Assembly (NCBI RefSeq): GCF_017743975.1
Contig: NZ_JAGHRC010000006.1
Location: forward strand, 62,001 to 126,000
Source: Ruegeria sp. R14_0
Lineage (GTDB): Bacteria > Pseudomonadota > Alphaproteobacteria > Rhodobacterales > Rhodobacteraceae
Direction: 5' to 3'
Length of the DNA stretch: 64,000 nucleotides
The position numbers were made by a program, and so were the translations under genes. Shown here one piece after another: positions 25,644 to 34,860 of the stretch. The first letter of the stretch is position 1, and every line of letters starts with the position of its first letter. The notes below the pieces were generated by a model that did not search any database, was not told the DNA's origin, and saw only the letters and a program-made list of their open reading frames with translations.

Positions 25644-27056
25644 ATGGAAGTATTAGTTAATGGCATAAACACGGTTCTTTGGAACTACGTATTAATTTAC
25701 GGACTTCTTGGAACCGGTATCTTTTTTACAATTCGTCTTGGCGCACTTCAGTTTCTTCATTTTGGGGAAATGGTGCGCGTACTCACATCTTCGAAGAGCA
25801 CGGACAAAAGAGGGATTACTCCGTTTCAAGCGCTGACAGTAAGTTTGGCTTCACGTGTCGGCACTGGAAACCTGGCTGGCGTAGCTGTGGCCCTGACCTT
25901 AGGAGGTCCGGGCGCCATCTTTTGGATGTGGATCGTAGCATTGGTTGGAATGGCCACGGCTTATTCTGAAAGTACTTTGGCCCAACTCTATAAAGTCACA
26001 TCCTCCAACGGCAGGTTCAGAGGAGGCCCAGCGTTCTACATGGCCAACGCCTTGAATGCACCTTGGGCCGGAGTCATTTTTTCGATTTGCCTGATAGTCA
26101 GCTTTGGTTTGGTTTTTGTCGCGGTCCAATCCAACTCGATCGCTGAAGCTTTCGAGGGCGCTTTCGGGTTGAACAAATTGGTCGTTGGCGTAGCGCTAGC
26201 CGCAGCCGCAGCGGTGGTCATATTCGGTGGAATTAGAACCATCGCAAAGTTTGCCGAGATCGTTGTACCGCTCATGGCAGGTCTATACCTGTTGCTTGCC
26301 TGTGTTGTGGTAGTCCTGAACATTTCCGAAGTACCCGCTATGTTGTGGTCGATTGTTGCAGGGGCATTTGGCCTTCAGGAAGCTGCCGGAGGCGTGACAG
26401 GCGGCGTCATGGCTGCTGCCCTTAACGGCATAAAACGGGGACTTTTCTCTAACGAAGCGGGCATGGGCTCAGCACCGAACATTGCGGCGGTTGCCACACC
26501 TGATCCGCACCACCCTTCCAGTCAAGGCTTCGTTCAGGCATTTGGGTGTTTTGTGGATACGATTTTGGTCGCTACCGCAACTGCATTGCTAATTCTTTTG
26601 TCGGGCGCAATTGAAATTGATGGACCTACGGGAATGCGACTGACTCAAGACGCGGCCGCGGTCCATCTCGGCGAAATCGGTCGCCACTTTATCGCGATTG
26701 CTATCGTCTTTTTTGGCTTCACATCCATACTTGGCAATTACTCCTATGCCGAAAACGCAATGACGTTCCTAAAGTTGGAAGGCAAACTGCCGATTTACAT
26801 CTTGCGATTGGGCTGCCTTGCAATGGTTGTTTGGGGCGCTGTGCAAGCTGTTGCCACAGTGTTCAATTTCGCGGATGCGGCCATGGGGATAATGGCAACC
26901 ATCAATTTGGTGGCAATAGTGCTCCTGTCTGGCACCGTATACAAATTAACGGTGGATTATTTTTCGCAACGCCGACAGAACCTTGAACCTCGCTTTATCG
27001 CAAGCAAATTTCCCGAACTTGGTAAGGGCGTAGATCACACTGTCTGGACGGAGTAG
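25644..27056 (+). CDS. AGCS-family sodium:amino acid symporter
   Basis: A 470-residue, roughly eleven-helix transporter. The family pattern LTVSLASRVGTGNLAGVAVA near residue 64 contains the sodium and substrate site, and NGIKRGLFSNEAGMGSAPNI near 260 is the second conserved block. AGCS proteins import alanine, glycine or glutamine with sodium. AAGAGG lies just upstream of the ATG. The glutaminase gene follows after four bases, so glutamine is the likely cargo. Its codon use seems slightly more AT-rich than the genes upstream, but not strikingly. Confidence 0.92.
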   Translation: MEVLVNGINTVLWNYVLIYGLLGTGIFFTIRLGALQFLHFGEMVRVLTSSKSTDKRGITPFQALTVSLASRVGTGNLAGVAVALTLGGPGAIFWMWIVALVGMATAYSESTLAQLYKVTSSNGRFRGGPAFYMANALNAPWAGVIFSICLIVSFGLVFVAVQSNSIAEAFEGAFGLNKLVVGVALAAAAAVVIFGGIRTIAKFAEIVVPLMAGLYLLLACVVVVLNISEVPAMLWSIVAGAFGLQEAAGGVTGGVMAAALNGIKRGLFSNEAGMGSAPNIAAVATPDPHHPSSQGFVQAFGCFVDTILVATATALLILLSGAIEIDGPTGMRLTQDAAAVHLGEIGRHFIAIAIVFFGFTSILGNYSYAENAMTFLKLEGKLPIYILRLGCLAMVVWGAVQAVATVFNFADAAMGIMATINLVAIVLLSGTVYKLTVDYFSQRRQNLEPRFIASKFPELGKGVDHTVWTE

Positions 27057-27060
27057 ATCC

Positions 27061-28020
27061 ATGCCGATACTCAAAACCACCGATAGCGAAAGGCTTCAGG
27101 AAGTCTTGGACGATATCGCAGATCGCATTGCCGGCATGTCCGAAAGGGGGAAAGTGGCGCAATACATTCCAGAACTGGCCACAGTTGATCTGAACCAATT
27201 CGGTATTGCCATTGCACCAATCAACGGCCCGCTAATTTCCGCTGGGGACGCGAGCACGCTGTTCTCAATTCAGAGTATCTCAAAGGTGTTCTCTCTCACA
27301 TTTGCGCTGCAACAGGTTGGTGCCACTTTGTGGCAAAGAGTCGGCCGGGAACCTTCCGGCGATCCATTCAATTCAATCGTTCAGCTTGAACACGAACGCG
27401 GAATCCCAAGGAACCCGTTTATCAACCCGGGTGCGATCATAGTGGCCGATGTTCTGCTTGAAGACCGTTCTTCTGATGAAGCAGTCAACGACCTTTTGGC
27501 ATTGTGCCAAGAGCTTTCGCAGGACAACTCGATCGAGATCGATGCGTCAGTTGCAGAGTCTGAGATGCGAACTGGGTCCAGAAACCGCGCGCTTGCGCAT
27601 TTTATGCAGGCAGAAGGTAACCTTAAGGCACCCGTAGAAGATGTTCTGTCTCTGTACTTTCGCCAATGTAGCATTGCGATGTCTTGTGAACAGTTAGCAT
27701 TGGCGGGCCGCTTTCTCGCTGCAGCGGGTCAAGATCCGGCCACCGGTGCCACAGTATTGTCCGCACAGCGAGCCAGAAGAGTAACCGCACTGATGATGAT
27801 GTGTGGTTCTTACGATGCCTCGGGTGAGTTCGCCTTCCGTGTTGGCCTTCCAGCGAAAAGCGGTGTTGGTGGCGGAATCTTGTGCGTTGTACCTGGCATC
27901 GCATCTGTTGTCGCCTGGAGCCCCGGGCTCGACCCAAAGGGCAATTCCCATTTGGCATCCATCGCATTTCAGGAGTTAGTTCGTGCCACAGGCTGGTCTA
28001 TCTTCGGGCCAAGTACGTAA
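27061..28020 (+). CDS. glsA: Glutaminase
   Basis: A 319-residue glutaminase of the beta-lactamase-like fold (Glutaminase family, GlsA/GlsB type). The catalytic S-x-x-K is in FSIQSISKVFSLT (Ser72, Lys75), and NPFINPGAIIVADVL and YFRQCSIAMSCEQLALAGRF are conserved substrate and oligomer segments. It hydrolyses glutamine to glutamate and ammonia in the cytoplasm. The start has GGAG eight bases upstream and follows the AGCS gene by four bases, so uptake and hydrolysis are coupled. The ammonia could serve nitrogen supply or acid resistance. Confidence 0.94.
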   Translation: MPILKTTDSERLQEVLDDIADRIAGMSERGKVAQYIPELATVDLNQFGIAIAPINGPLISAGDASTLFSIQSISKVFSLTFALQQVGATLWQRVGREPSGDPFNSIVQLEHERGIPRNPFINPGAIIVADVLLEDRSSDEAVNDLLALCQELSQDNSIEIDASVAESEMRTGSRNRALAHFMQAEGNLKAPVEDVLSLYFRQCSIAMSCEQLALAGRFLAAAGQDPATGATVLSAQRARRVTALMMMCGSYDASGEFAFRVGLPAKSGVGGGILCVVPGIASVVAWSPGLDPKGNSHLASIAFQELVRATGWSIFGPST

Positions 28021-28456
28021 AAGAGATTGCGTGAACTGCGTTAAAACGAAATGAATTCCACTTCGATGACTGACGGGTAACACGTGGATAGCGAAACGTG
28101 TCCCCCAATTTCCCGGTTCAATCTACAGTGTCTATTCGCGCAAGAGTTTTGCAAGGCGATTGCCCAAACCAAACTTAGGAGCGAAATACGCCACGTTTGA
28201 ACGGCTAGGATTTGAGGCCGGCGGCACTGCTTACCCATGGAATAGGAAACGTTGAAAAGGGCATCAGGTAAGGTGACTTCAGTAAGCGGGGCGTCCTGTT
28301 CAAAACCGAAAGCCTGCACTGGGCTTACTGCGGTCGTACGCTGCAACTTGCTTGAACGTTAGCTCTGCGGACGACGCTGACATTGCGAGGTGCCGGTAAT
28401 GGACGCGATCAGGTCTTACCTGCTAGGCTGTTCTCATAAGAAAGAACAGGGACAAC
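28021..28456. other. Intergenic gap, no gene recognised
   Basis: About 435 bases between the glutaminase and the large cyclase gene. A 101-codon reverse frame (28041-28346) exists, but it has no ribosome site, family match or typical composition, so I left it out. The cyclase promoter should be in the last 100 bases. Confidence 0.4.
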
Positions 28457-31400
28457 ATGGAACTGGATGTGCGCACCTGGCTCGAAGGTCTAGGCCTCGG
28501 TGAATACGCCTCTGCCTTCGCGGAAAATTTTGTAGACGCGCAGGTTCTTCCGCATTTGACCGAGCAGGACATAAAGGACATCGGCGTCACAGCAGTAGGC
28601 CATCGACGGAAACTGTTGAGCGCAATAGCAAAACTTGGCGAACTCTCGCAGGAGACTACGGAAAGCCCGCGGCGGAGACCGGAAGCAGACAAAACACCAC
28701 AGCATACGAGTGAGCGGCGACAAGTAACTGTACTGTTCGCAGACATCTGCGGGTTTACCAATCTGTCCTCGTCCCTCGACTCTGAAGAAGTTCATGAGTT
28801 TCTTGGGGCGTATTTCGAGATTGCCGACGGCATTATCGGCGACTTTGGCGGAACGGTGGATAAGCACGTGGGCGACAGCGTTATGGCGGTGTTTGGAGCG
28901 CCGATCTCGCATGGAAATGACGCGGAAAGGGCCGTGCTCGCTGCACTTGCCATTCAAGATGCGATGCCCGGCATCTCAGAGCAAGTGGGACGATCGCTCA
29001 AAGCCCATATCGGCATTGCAAGCGGGGAAGTTGTTGCATCCGGCGTTGGGCCAGACAGGCATTATACGGTTATTGGAGATTCAGTTAACCTGGCCGCTCG
29101 ACTGACAGATAAGGCTAAGGCTGAAGAGATCTATATCTCCGACGTTGTACGCCAAGCATTATCAGCGATGATTGCGACCACCGAGGTAGGAGACTTGTCC
29201 GTAAAGGGACTCTCAAACCCGGTAAGCGTGTATTCAGTACAAGGCGGTCAAAACTCCATAGAGCCACAAAGCGCGCGTCCGTTTCTGGGCCGTATGGCGG
29301 AGGTCCAGCAGTTCCGCATTGCAATGGATGTTTGTAAGACTGCCAACAGGGGGCAGGTCATCCAAGTTCGGGGCGATCCCGGAATTGGCAAATCGCGTCT
29401 AACGGATGAGTATTGCCGACTCGCCGGCGAAAATGACTTTGAGAGTCACCGCAGTCTTATCCTAGATTTCGGTGTTGGTCAGGGGCAAGATCCAATCCGC
29501 TCATTGGTCTCTGGCCTTCTCAAGTTATCCTCAGAAGAAGGCCTTCAACAGAGGCAGGCGGCAGCCAAGACCGCGATTTCGAACGGGTTTGTTACCCCTG
29601 GAAATGAGGTCCATCTCAACGATCTTTTGAACCTACCTCAATCGCCAGAGAACCAGGCGCTTTATGACGCTATGGACAATCTAACCCGGAACTCCGGCAA
29701 AATTGGCACGGTCGTGGAACTTGTCCTCGCGCTCAGTGCACGCGATCCAATGCTCATCGTTTTCGAGGATATCCATTGGGCAGACAAGCTGGTCCTAAAG
29801 CAAATAGCTGGCTTGGGAAACGGCGTTGCCGACGCACCTGCCATAATCGTTCTGACGTCGCGGATCGAAGGCGATCCGATTGACCCAGCCTGGCGCGGTT
29901 CCCTCGCAGGCACGCCGTTTATGACCTTGGACCTTGGACCTTTGAGCGAGGCCGATGCCTTTGGGATGGCCGCAAATTTCGTAGATACGACAAACCAGTT
30001 CGTTCGGTCATGCGTGGAACGGGCGGCAGGCAACCCCTTGTTCCTCGAGCAGTTGCTCACAAGCGCCCAAGAGGCAGGGGATGTTCAAGTGCCGGGATCT
30101 GTTCAGAGCATTGTGCAAGCAAGGCTCGACCGACTATCGGCGGCCGACAAGATGGCCATTCAAGCTGCCTCTATTCTCGGTCAAAGATTCACGCTCCCAT
30201 CTTTGCGGCATCTGATTGGCAATAGTGACTATGACTGTGGCACATTGGTGGGGCATCAGCTGATCCGCGAGCGCGGTGAGGACTTTCTATTTGCTCACGC
30301 GCTTGTCCGGGATGGCGTATACAGTTCTTTGCTTAGAGCGAGAAGAAACGAGCTGCATCTTTCTGCTGCAGACTGGTTTGCGGGGAAGGATCTGCCCCTG
30401 TATGCCGAACACTTGGAACTCGCGGGCCATGAGGATGCTGCGCAAGCGTATTTGCGAGCCGCAGAGTCGCTGCAATCGGCATTGCGGTTTGAGACCGCGC
30501 AGAGGCTTGCGGAGCGTGGCATACCACTGGCACAGAACTCAGAGGTGTTGTTCAGGTTGCATTGTCTTTTGGGTGAATTGCTGCGCGATTTAGGTGAGCC
30601 AGAGGAGTCGATTGATGCCTATCAAGCTGCCCTTATTCGTCAATCCGATGATACCGAAAAATGCATGGCCTTGCTCGGAATTGCTGAAGGTATGCGCATA
30701 GTTGAACGCATCGACGAAGCGATGAACCTAGTTGATGAAGCGCAACCCATTGCTGAAGAATCTGAGTTGATGGAAGTCTTGATGCGCCTACATCACTTAC
30801 GGGGAAACTTGCTGTTCCCAAAAGGCGATATTGCCGGGTGTGAGGCGGGGCATCAGCAAAGCATCAGATATGCAAAACGTATCGGTTCGACCGAGGGCGA
30901 AGCAAAAGGACTTGGCGGATTGGGCGATGCTGCTTATGTCGCCGGGCGGATGCGCACATCGCATGATATGTTGTCTCGTTGTGTAGAAATCAGTCGCGAA
31001 AATGGATATGGGCGCACGGAAGTCGCAAATGCAGCCCAAATCTGTCATACGAAGATTTACTTATTGGAACTCAAGGAAGCTTTCGAACAGGCTCGAAGAA
31101 CAATCGATGCTGCCCACCGAGTTGGACACGATCGCGCCGAACTGAACGCAGCCGCCGCGGCGTTGTTTGCTGCTGTTGAACTCAGTGACTGGTCATCCGT
31201 AGGAGAGTTTTGCGAGCACGTTATGGTGCTAGGTGAAGCTCTGGGGTCTGTAAGGTTCAGCCAGGAAGGAATGGCCTTCAAAGCCGTTTACCTCAACGCG
31301 ATTGGCCGGCACGAAGAGGCCATTGCCTCTATAGATCAAGCGATCGCCGGCGCAAGAGAATTGGGGATGGCCTTCGGAGGTCCGAGAATGCTTGGGCACT

Positions 31401-31768
31401 TGATCCGCATCAATAGCGACAAGGGAGCTCAGGACCAAGCTATATCGGAGGCTAAAGAAATAATCTCCAGGGGTTGTGTGGGGCACAATCAACCGTTCTT
31501 TTATCGCGATGCAATAGAAGTTATGGTGCTTCGCCAGGATTGGCAGGAGGTTCTCAGGTACGCCGCATTACTAGAAGCATTTTCTGATCAAGAGCCTCTT
31601 CCCTGGAGCGACTTTTATGTGGCACGAGCGCGGGCGCTCGCTTCTCACAGTTCGCAATCGAGTACCTCTGAAAGCACCGTTGTCTTGAAATCTATTCGTC
31701 ATCAAGCAGAAGGGTTGGGTCTTGTTTCATCTTTGCCCGCTATCGATCAAGCGTTGAATGCGGGGTAG
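28457..31768 (+). CDS. SAM domain - class III adenylate cyclase - AAA ATPase - TPR signalling protein
   Basis: A 1103-residue multidomain protein. Residues 1-60 resemble a SAM domain (WLEGLGLGEYASAFAENFVD). A class III cyclase catalytic domain spans about 90-265: VTVLFADICGFTNLSS and DKHVGDSVMAVFGAP hold the metal-binding aspartates, and HYTVIGDSVNLAARL has the Thr typical of class IIIb adenylate cyclases. An ATPase follows with Walker A RGDPGIGKSRL near residue 305 and Walker B LIVFEDIHWAD near 433. The last half is a TPR-like helical repeat. The pattern is that of soluble-adenylate-cyclase-like STAND regulators, in which ATPase and repeats gate cyclase output. The input signal is unknown. 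It is not in an operon. Confidence 0.92.
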   Translation: MELDVRTWLEGLGLGEYASAFAENFVDAQVLPHLTEQDIKDIGVTAVGHRRKLLSAIAKLGELSQETTESPRRRPEADKTPQHTSERRQVTVLFADICGFTNLSSSLDSEEVHEFLGAYFEIADGIIGDFGGTVDKHVGDSVMAVFGAPISHGNDAERAVLAALAIQDAMPGISEQVGRSLKAHIGIASGEVVASGVGPDRHYTVIGDSVNLAARLTDKAKAEEIYISDVVRQALSAMIATTEVGDLSVKGLSNPVSVYSVQGGQNSIEPQSARPFLGRMAEVQQFRIAMDVCKTANRGQVIQVRGDPGIGKSRLTDEYCRLAGENDFESHRSLILDFGVGQGQDPIRSLVSGLLKLSSEEGLQQRQAAAKTAISNGFVTPGNEVHLNDLLNLPQSPENQALYDAMDNLTRNSGKIGTVVELVLALSARDPMLIVFEDIHWADKLVLKQIAGLGNGVADAPAIIVLTSRIEGDPIDPAWRGSLAGTPFMTLDLGPLSEADAFGMAANFVDTTNQFVRSCVERAAGNPLFLEQLLTSAQEAGDVQVPGSVQSIVQARLDRLSAADKMAIQAASILGQRFTLPSLRHLIGNSDYDCGTLVGHQLIRERGEDFLFAHALVRDGVYSSLLRARRNELHLSAADWFAGKDLPLYAEHLELAGHEDAAQAYLRAAESLQSALRFETAQRLAERGIPLAQNSEVLFRLHCLLGELLRDLGEPEESIDAYQAALIRQSDDTEKCMALLGIAEGMRIVERIDEAMNLVDEAQPIAEESELMEVLMRLHHLRGNLLFPKGDIAGCEAGHQQSIRYAKRIGSTEGEAKGLGGLGDAAYVAGRMRTSHDMLSRCVEISRENGYGRTEVANAAQICHTKIYLLELKEAFEQARRTIDAAHRVGHDRAELNAAAAALFAAVELSDWSSVGEFCEHVMVLGEALGSVRFSQEGMAFKAVYLNAIGRHEEAIASIDQAIAGARELGMAFGGPRMLGHLIRINSDKGAQDQAISEAKEIISRGCVGHNQPFFYRDAIEVMVLRQDWQEVLRYAALLEAFSDQEPLPWSDFYVARARALASHSSQSSTSESTVVLKSIRHQAEGLGLVSSLPAIDQALNAG

Positions 31769-32167
31769 CGTTGGCTTTCAGATTATCGTCGCTTGGTTCT
31801 TCGAAGAGCGTACTTTGGCTTTTTGCACTCAAGGCGATGGCGCAGAAATCAATGACTGTTTGGGCGACTGCTTTGGGCTCGATGCGGACTTCGGAGGCGT
31901 TGCAGCATCCAGGTCCGAGGAAACATCCGGCACCGACAAACGCGGCCCAATCCTGCCGTTGGCCAAGTGATCAAGATGCCGCGTCCGCGCCCGCTTTGCG
32001 GTCATTCGCTGCAAGTGCGAACTCCCGGCTCTGTCGAACTCAAACATCGCCGCACAAAGTGTGATTTCGCTGCGTCGGCGCGAGTGACCGCAAAGTCGGC
32101 GTTGGAAACATTGATTGCGTTGCGCCAGATCAATAAAACGACCGTCTGATTTGACTAATGGTGGGTC
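31769..32167. repeat. Intergenic region with degenerate GC-rich repeat
   Basis: About 400 bases without a credible gene. The stretch at about 31870-32110 resembles other gene-free regions of this window, for instance GCGGTCATTCGCTGCAAGTG at 31998-32017 against CCGCCATTCGCTGCATGAG at 40806-40824. I read it as a copy of a dispersed, non-coding intergenic repeat family of the roseobacter type. Confidence 0.4.
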
Positions 32168-32674
32168 ATGCCCGCAGCAACGAACAAAACCGATTTGCTT
32201 GCCGTGTTCGATAAGGATCTGGCCAAGCTACGCAAAACGCTCGATGGCGTCGACGAAAAAAACGCATATTTGTCGGCCCCCGATGACGACACCACGATCA
32301 AGGGTGTAATCGCGCATCGCACCCATTGGATGGGGATGTTCCACGGGTGGTACGAAGACGGCGTTGCGGAGCGCGAGGTACATGTGCCAGCTAAGGGCTA
32401 CAAATGGAACCAGCTCAAGGAATACAATGCTGCGCTGTATGCTCTAGGCAACGAAACTCCTTGGGAGGAACTGCTCTCGGCGTTCGAGGCCGCTTGCGAC
32501 AAGCTGCGCCGCTTTGTTGAGACTCAAGATGACGCCCTGCTATACACCAGTTGCGTGTTTTCATGGACCGGCAAATGGACCCTAGGTCGGTTTGCTGAAG
32601 CGTCCGGTCCATCACATTTCCGATCCGCCAATACTTACATCCGAAAGGCGCTGCGTAGCGCTCGCAGAGGATAG
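32168..32674 (+). CDS. ClbS/DfsB-family four-helix bundle protein (DUF1706)
   Basis: A 168-residue protein of the ClbS/DfsB (DUF1706) family, a DinB-like four-helix bundle. Diagnostic segments are IKGVIAHRTHWMGMFHGWYE near residue 46 and VHVPAKGYKWNQLKEYN near 74. ClbS itself protects colibactin producers by opening the toxin's cyclopropane; most relatives are uncharacterised. Nothing here suggests a nearby toxin cluster, so detoxification is only a family-based guess. The gene stands alone. Confidence 0.85.
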   Translation: MPAATNKTDLLAVFDKDLAKLRKTLDGVDEKNAYLSAPDDDTTIKGVIAHRTHWMGMFHGWYEDGVAEREVHVPAKGYKWNQLKEYNAALYALGNETPWEELLSAFEAACDKLRRFVETQDDALLYTSCVFSWTGKWTLGRFAEASGPSHFRSANTYIRKALRSARRG

Positions 32675-32963
32675 TTTTTCTCGCCGCACATTTGACATTT
32701 AAGTTTGTGAGACCAAATAAGGCGGCTGCGCAATCCAAAGAGGACAGAGGCACTTCTTCGCCAAAACTGCAGTTCATCCGAACCGCAGCAACGGTTGCTT
32801 CGGGCTCAACTCTGACGTCGGCAAAGAAGAAACCTCCGGTATCACGGTGCGGTTTTGCGCGGGTTTTCATAAACAATTGAAACACAAAGCTCTCGACTAG
32901 ATATTTCGCTGAAACGTACAAGCACTAGAGTGAACCAAGAGTGACTAAGAATAGGTGTTTTTG
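32675..32963. promoter_or_regulatory. Intergenic region with TGAAACA-type element upstream of the monooxygenase-like gene
   Basis: AAACAATTGAAACACAA at 32871-32887 repeats exactly the 17 bases at 37236-37252 in front of the histidine kinase gene. Here it lies about 75 bases upstream of the small gene at 32964. The rest of the gap looks like degenerate intergenic repeat. A shared regulator is inferred. Confidence 0.5.
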
Positions 32964-33287
32964 ATGATAGTTCGAATTTGGCAAGGGTGGACATCACACG
33001 ACGATGCAGATGAGTATGAGCGTTTACTCACACTGGAAATTATCCCGAGCATTGAAGCGAAGGGCATTTCTGGGCTGAAAGAGGTTGAGGTCTTTCGTCG
33101 GGAGACTGACATCGAAACGGAGTTTATGACTAAGTACGTTTTCACTGGAATAGAGGCTTTGAAGGCGATGGCGGGTGAGGAGTTGGAGAAGGCCTATGTA
33201 CCCTTAAATGCACGGAAACTGCTCAAACGATTTGAAGCAACTGCAAGGCACTTCGAGAAGAGATTTTTAGGAGTGTATACTGGCTGA
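32964..33287 (+). CDS. ABM-like (antibiotic biosynthesis monooxygenase fold) small protein
   Basis: A 107-residue ferredoxin-like alpha+beta protein. The start MIVRIWQGWTSHDDADEYER followed by IIPSIEAKGISGLKEVEVFR is typical of the dimeric ABM-like proteins. Such proteins include cofactor-less monooxygenases and haem-degrading enzymes, but most are uncharacterised. The ATG at 32964 was preferred over an upstream GTG at 32955. A double hairpin follows the stop. A TGAAACA-type element upstream links it by inference to the signalling cluster at 33.8-40.3 kb. Confidence 0.72.
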   Translation: MIVRIWQGWTSHDDADEYERLLTLEIIPSIEAKGISGLKEVEVFRRETDIETEFMTKYVFTGIEALKAMAGEELEKAYVPLNARKLLKRFEATARHFEKRFLGVYTG

Positions 33288-33295
33288 GCCATGCG

Positions 33296-33328
33296 CCGCC
33301 GCCAGCGGCGGATCCTTCGGAAAGGATC
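33296..33328. terminator. Two adjacent hairpins downstream of the ABM-like gene
   Basis: CCGCCGC (33296-33302) pairs with GCGGCGG (33305-33311), and GATCCTT (33311-33317) pairs with AAGGATC (33322-33328) around a CGGA loop. They begin nine bases after the stop. There is no long U-tract, so they may slow or partly end transcription. Confidence 0.45.
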
Positions 33329-33531
33329 GAAAATCAAACCAATTGAAGCACGTCCCGCCCCAGTTTCGCATGCCGCCCACATGCAAGCGCTCGCCGGATG
33401 TTCGATGGCATATCAGCGCCGCTCTGAACACCCGTAAGACTATCAGCCACCAGCTTACATTGGACTGCCCGTCAGGCCCTGCGTAGCCGTAGAACATCCA
33501 GTCTCCGTGGCCATTCACAGTCTTGGATAGC

Positions 33532-33783
33532 TCAGTCTATCGCAGTATGAAGCATGGCATGAGCTAATTCATCGGAAGTTACATTGATGGACGGCATCAG
33601 CCCTTGGAGCGGTTTGAAGAGGTAGTCGGCCATCTTCCACGTGTTCCTCGGCCCTGTCGGCGCAATATAGACTGGGCGAAAAGCGAATTTCCGTTCGAGG
33701 TCGTATGCAAACAGCTTGCTCTCCGCTTCACCCTTTATCTTCAATGCAAAGGACATGCCGCCACCATCTGGCCCACCCGTGTA
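33532..33783 (-). pseudogene. C-terminal remnant of an NAD(P)-dependent epimerase/SDR-type gene
   Basis: The reverse frame reads YTGGPDGGGMSFALKIKGEA then FRPVYIAPTGPRNTWKMADY and ends with VTSDELAHAMLHTAID. This matches the last third of atypical SDR (NAD-binding epimerase-like) proteins, in which KGxxE, FRPxYI and a TxxExxxAML tail recur. The nucleotide-binding half is absent: upstream it runs into a stop next to the cyclase gene. The remnant has no good start and is probably not functional. Confidence 0.5.
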
Positions 33784-33834
33784 ACGAGTGGTCTCCGTGT
33801 CCAGCCTCTTCTCTACCGCGCCATAGGGATGAAC

Positions 33835-34857
33835 TTAGTTTTCGTCGGCAAGGCGCCAAACACCTTGCTCCCCAAATCCTCGAATCATTTTTGGTCCGAT
33901 TTCTTCAAGTTTGAACTGTTCCTTAAGAACATGAGCAACTTGGTCTTGAACAGTGATCTGCATCGGTTCGGAAAACTCTTGAAGCCGGGATGCCAAGTTC
34001 ACGGCTGGCCCAAAGATGTCGTATACATACTTCTGAATCCCTACGACGGAACCAACGACAGACCCGGAAGCCAGTCCAATTCGGCAACGCCATTGATGCG
34101 GGTGGCTCAGGTTGCGGCGGTTTAGATAACGCACAAATCGTATGGCCGTATTGGCAATGGCTTTGGCATGATCTGGGGTAGGATCGGGCAGACCGGCAAC
34201 AGTGATATAAGCGTCCCCGATCGTTTTGATGCGTTCGCAGCCGAACTGCTCACCAATACGATCAAAGGCAGTGTAAATGTCGTTCAGTTCGGTGACCGTA
34301 ACGCTTGGATCTTGCGAGGCGACCATTTCCGTGAACCCCACAAAGTCGAGCATCAGGACAGACACAGGATCATAAAGCTGGGGCGTGACCACGCCAAATG
34401 TCTTGTACTCTTCATAAACCGAGCGCGGCATCAGGTTCAGCAGCAGTTTTTCCACCTGCTCCTTTTCACGTTTCAACTCGCGTGTATTCCGTTCAACCAT
34501 CATTGAATAGGAGTCGATCATCGACTCCAGTTCTTTGATGCGGGTGATATTTTGGCAGACAAGAACCAGCACATCCTCATGCGCGACCGTAAAGTCGAGT
34601 GCGATCACCAGGGTTCTACGCTTTTTCTTGAAACTGATTTCAGACGAGTATCGCCCCGTCTCTAACAGGCTTTTCTGCACCGCATCGGCATCAAGATCGG
34701 GGAAAAGCTGCTGCAAGTGGTGCAATGGGGTATCGCCGCTGAACCATTCATCAAACGTGTCATTCCGGAAACCAAACTGCAGCGTTTCACGGTTTAATAG
34801 TGCGACGCCCACTCCTATCGCACGCAGCAGCTGTTCATTTATGGCTTCAATAGTCAT
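33835..34857 (-). CDS. PAS-linked class III adenylate cyclase
   Basis: A 340-residue signalling enzyme. Residues about 5-105 form a PAS-like sensor (LLNRETLQFGFRNDTFDEWF). A coiled coil follows (residues about 105-140, ERNTRELKREKEQVEKLLLN), leading into the cyclase domain: VLMLDFVGFTEMV and ERIKTIGDAYITVAG hold the metal-binding aspartates and the Lys, and YDIFGPAVNLASRL the Asp, of ATP-specific enzymes. It should make cAMP. The gene lies three bases downstream of the truncated globin gene and is almost certainly expressed with it, suggesting that the globin reports a haem ligand (oxygen, NO or CO) to the cyclase. Confidence 0.9.
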   Translation of the reverse strand: MTIEAINEQLLRAIGVGVALLNRETLQFGFRNDTFDEWFSGDTPLHHLQQLFPDLDADAVQKSLLETGRYSSEISFKKKRRTLVIALDFTVAHEDVLVLVCQNITRIKELESMIDSYSMMVERNTRELKREKEQVEKLLLNLMPRSVYEEYKTFGVVTPQLYDPVSVLMLDFVGFTEMVASQDPSVTVTELNDIYTAFDRIGEQFGCERIKTIGDAYITVAGLPDPTPDHAKAIANTAIRFVRYLNRRNLSHPHQWRCRIGLASGSVVGSVVGIQKYVYDIFGPAVNLASRLQEFSEPMQITVQDQVAHVLKEQFKLEEIGPKMIRGFGEQGVWRLADEN

Positions 34858-34860
34858 GGT

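Noticed and set aside
28041..28346. A 101-codon minus-strand frame in the gap before the large cyclase gene
   Set aside because: No start signal or family; isolated and with mixed composition. Left as unannotated gap.
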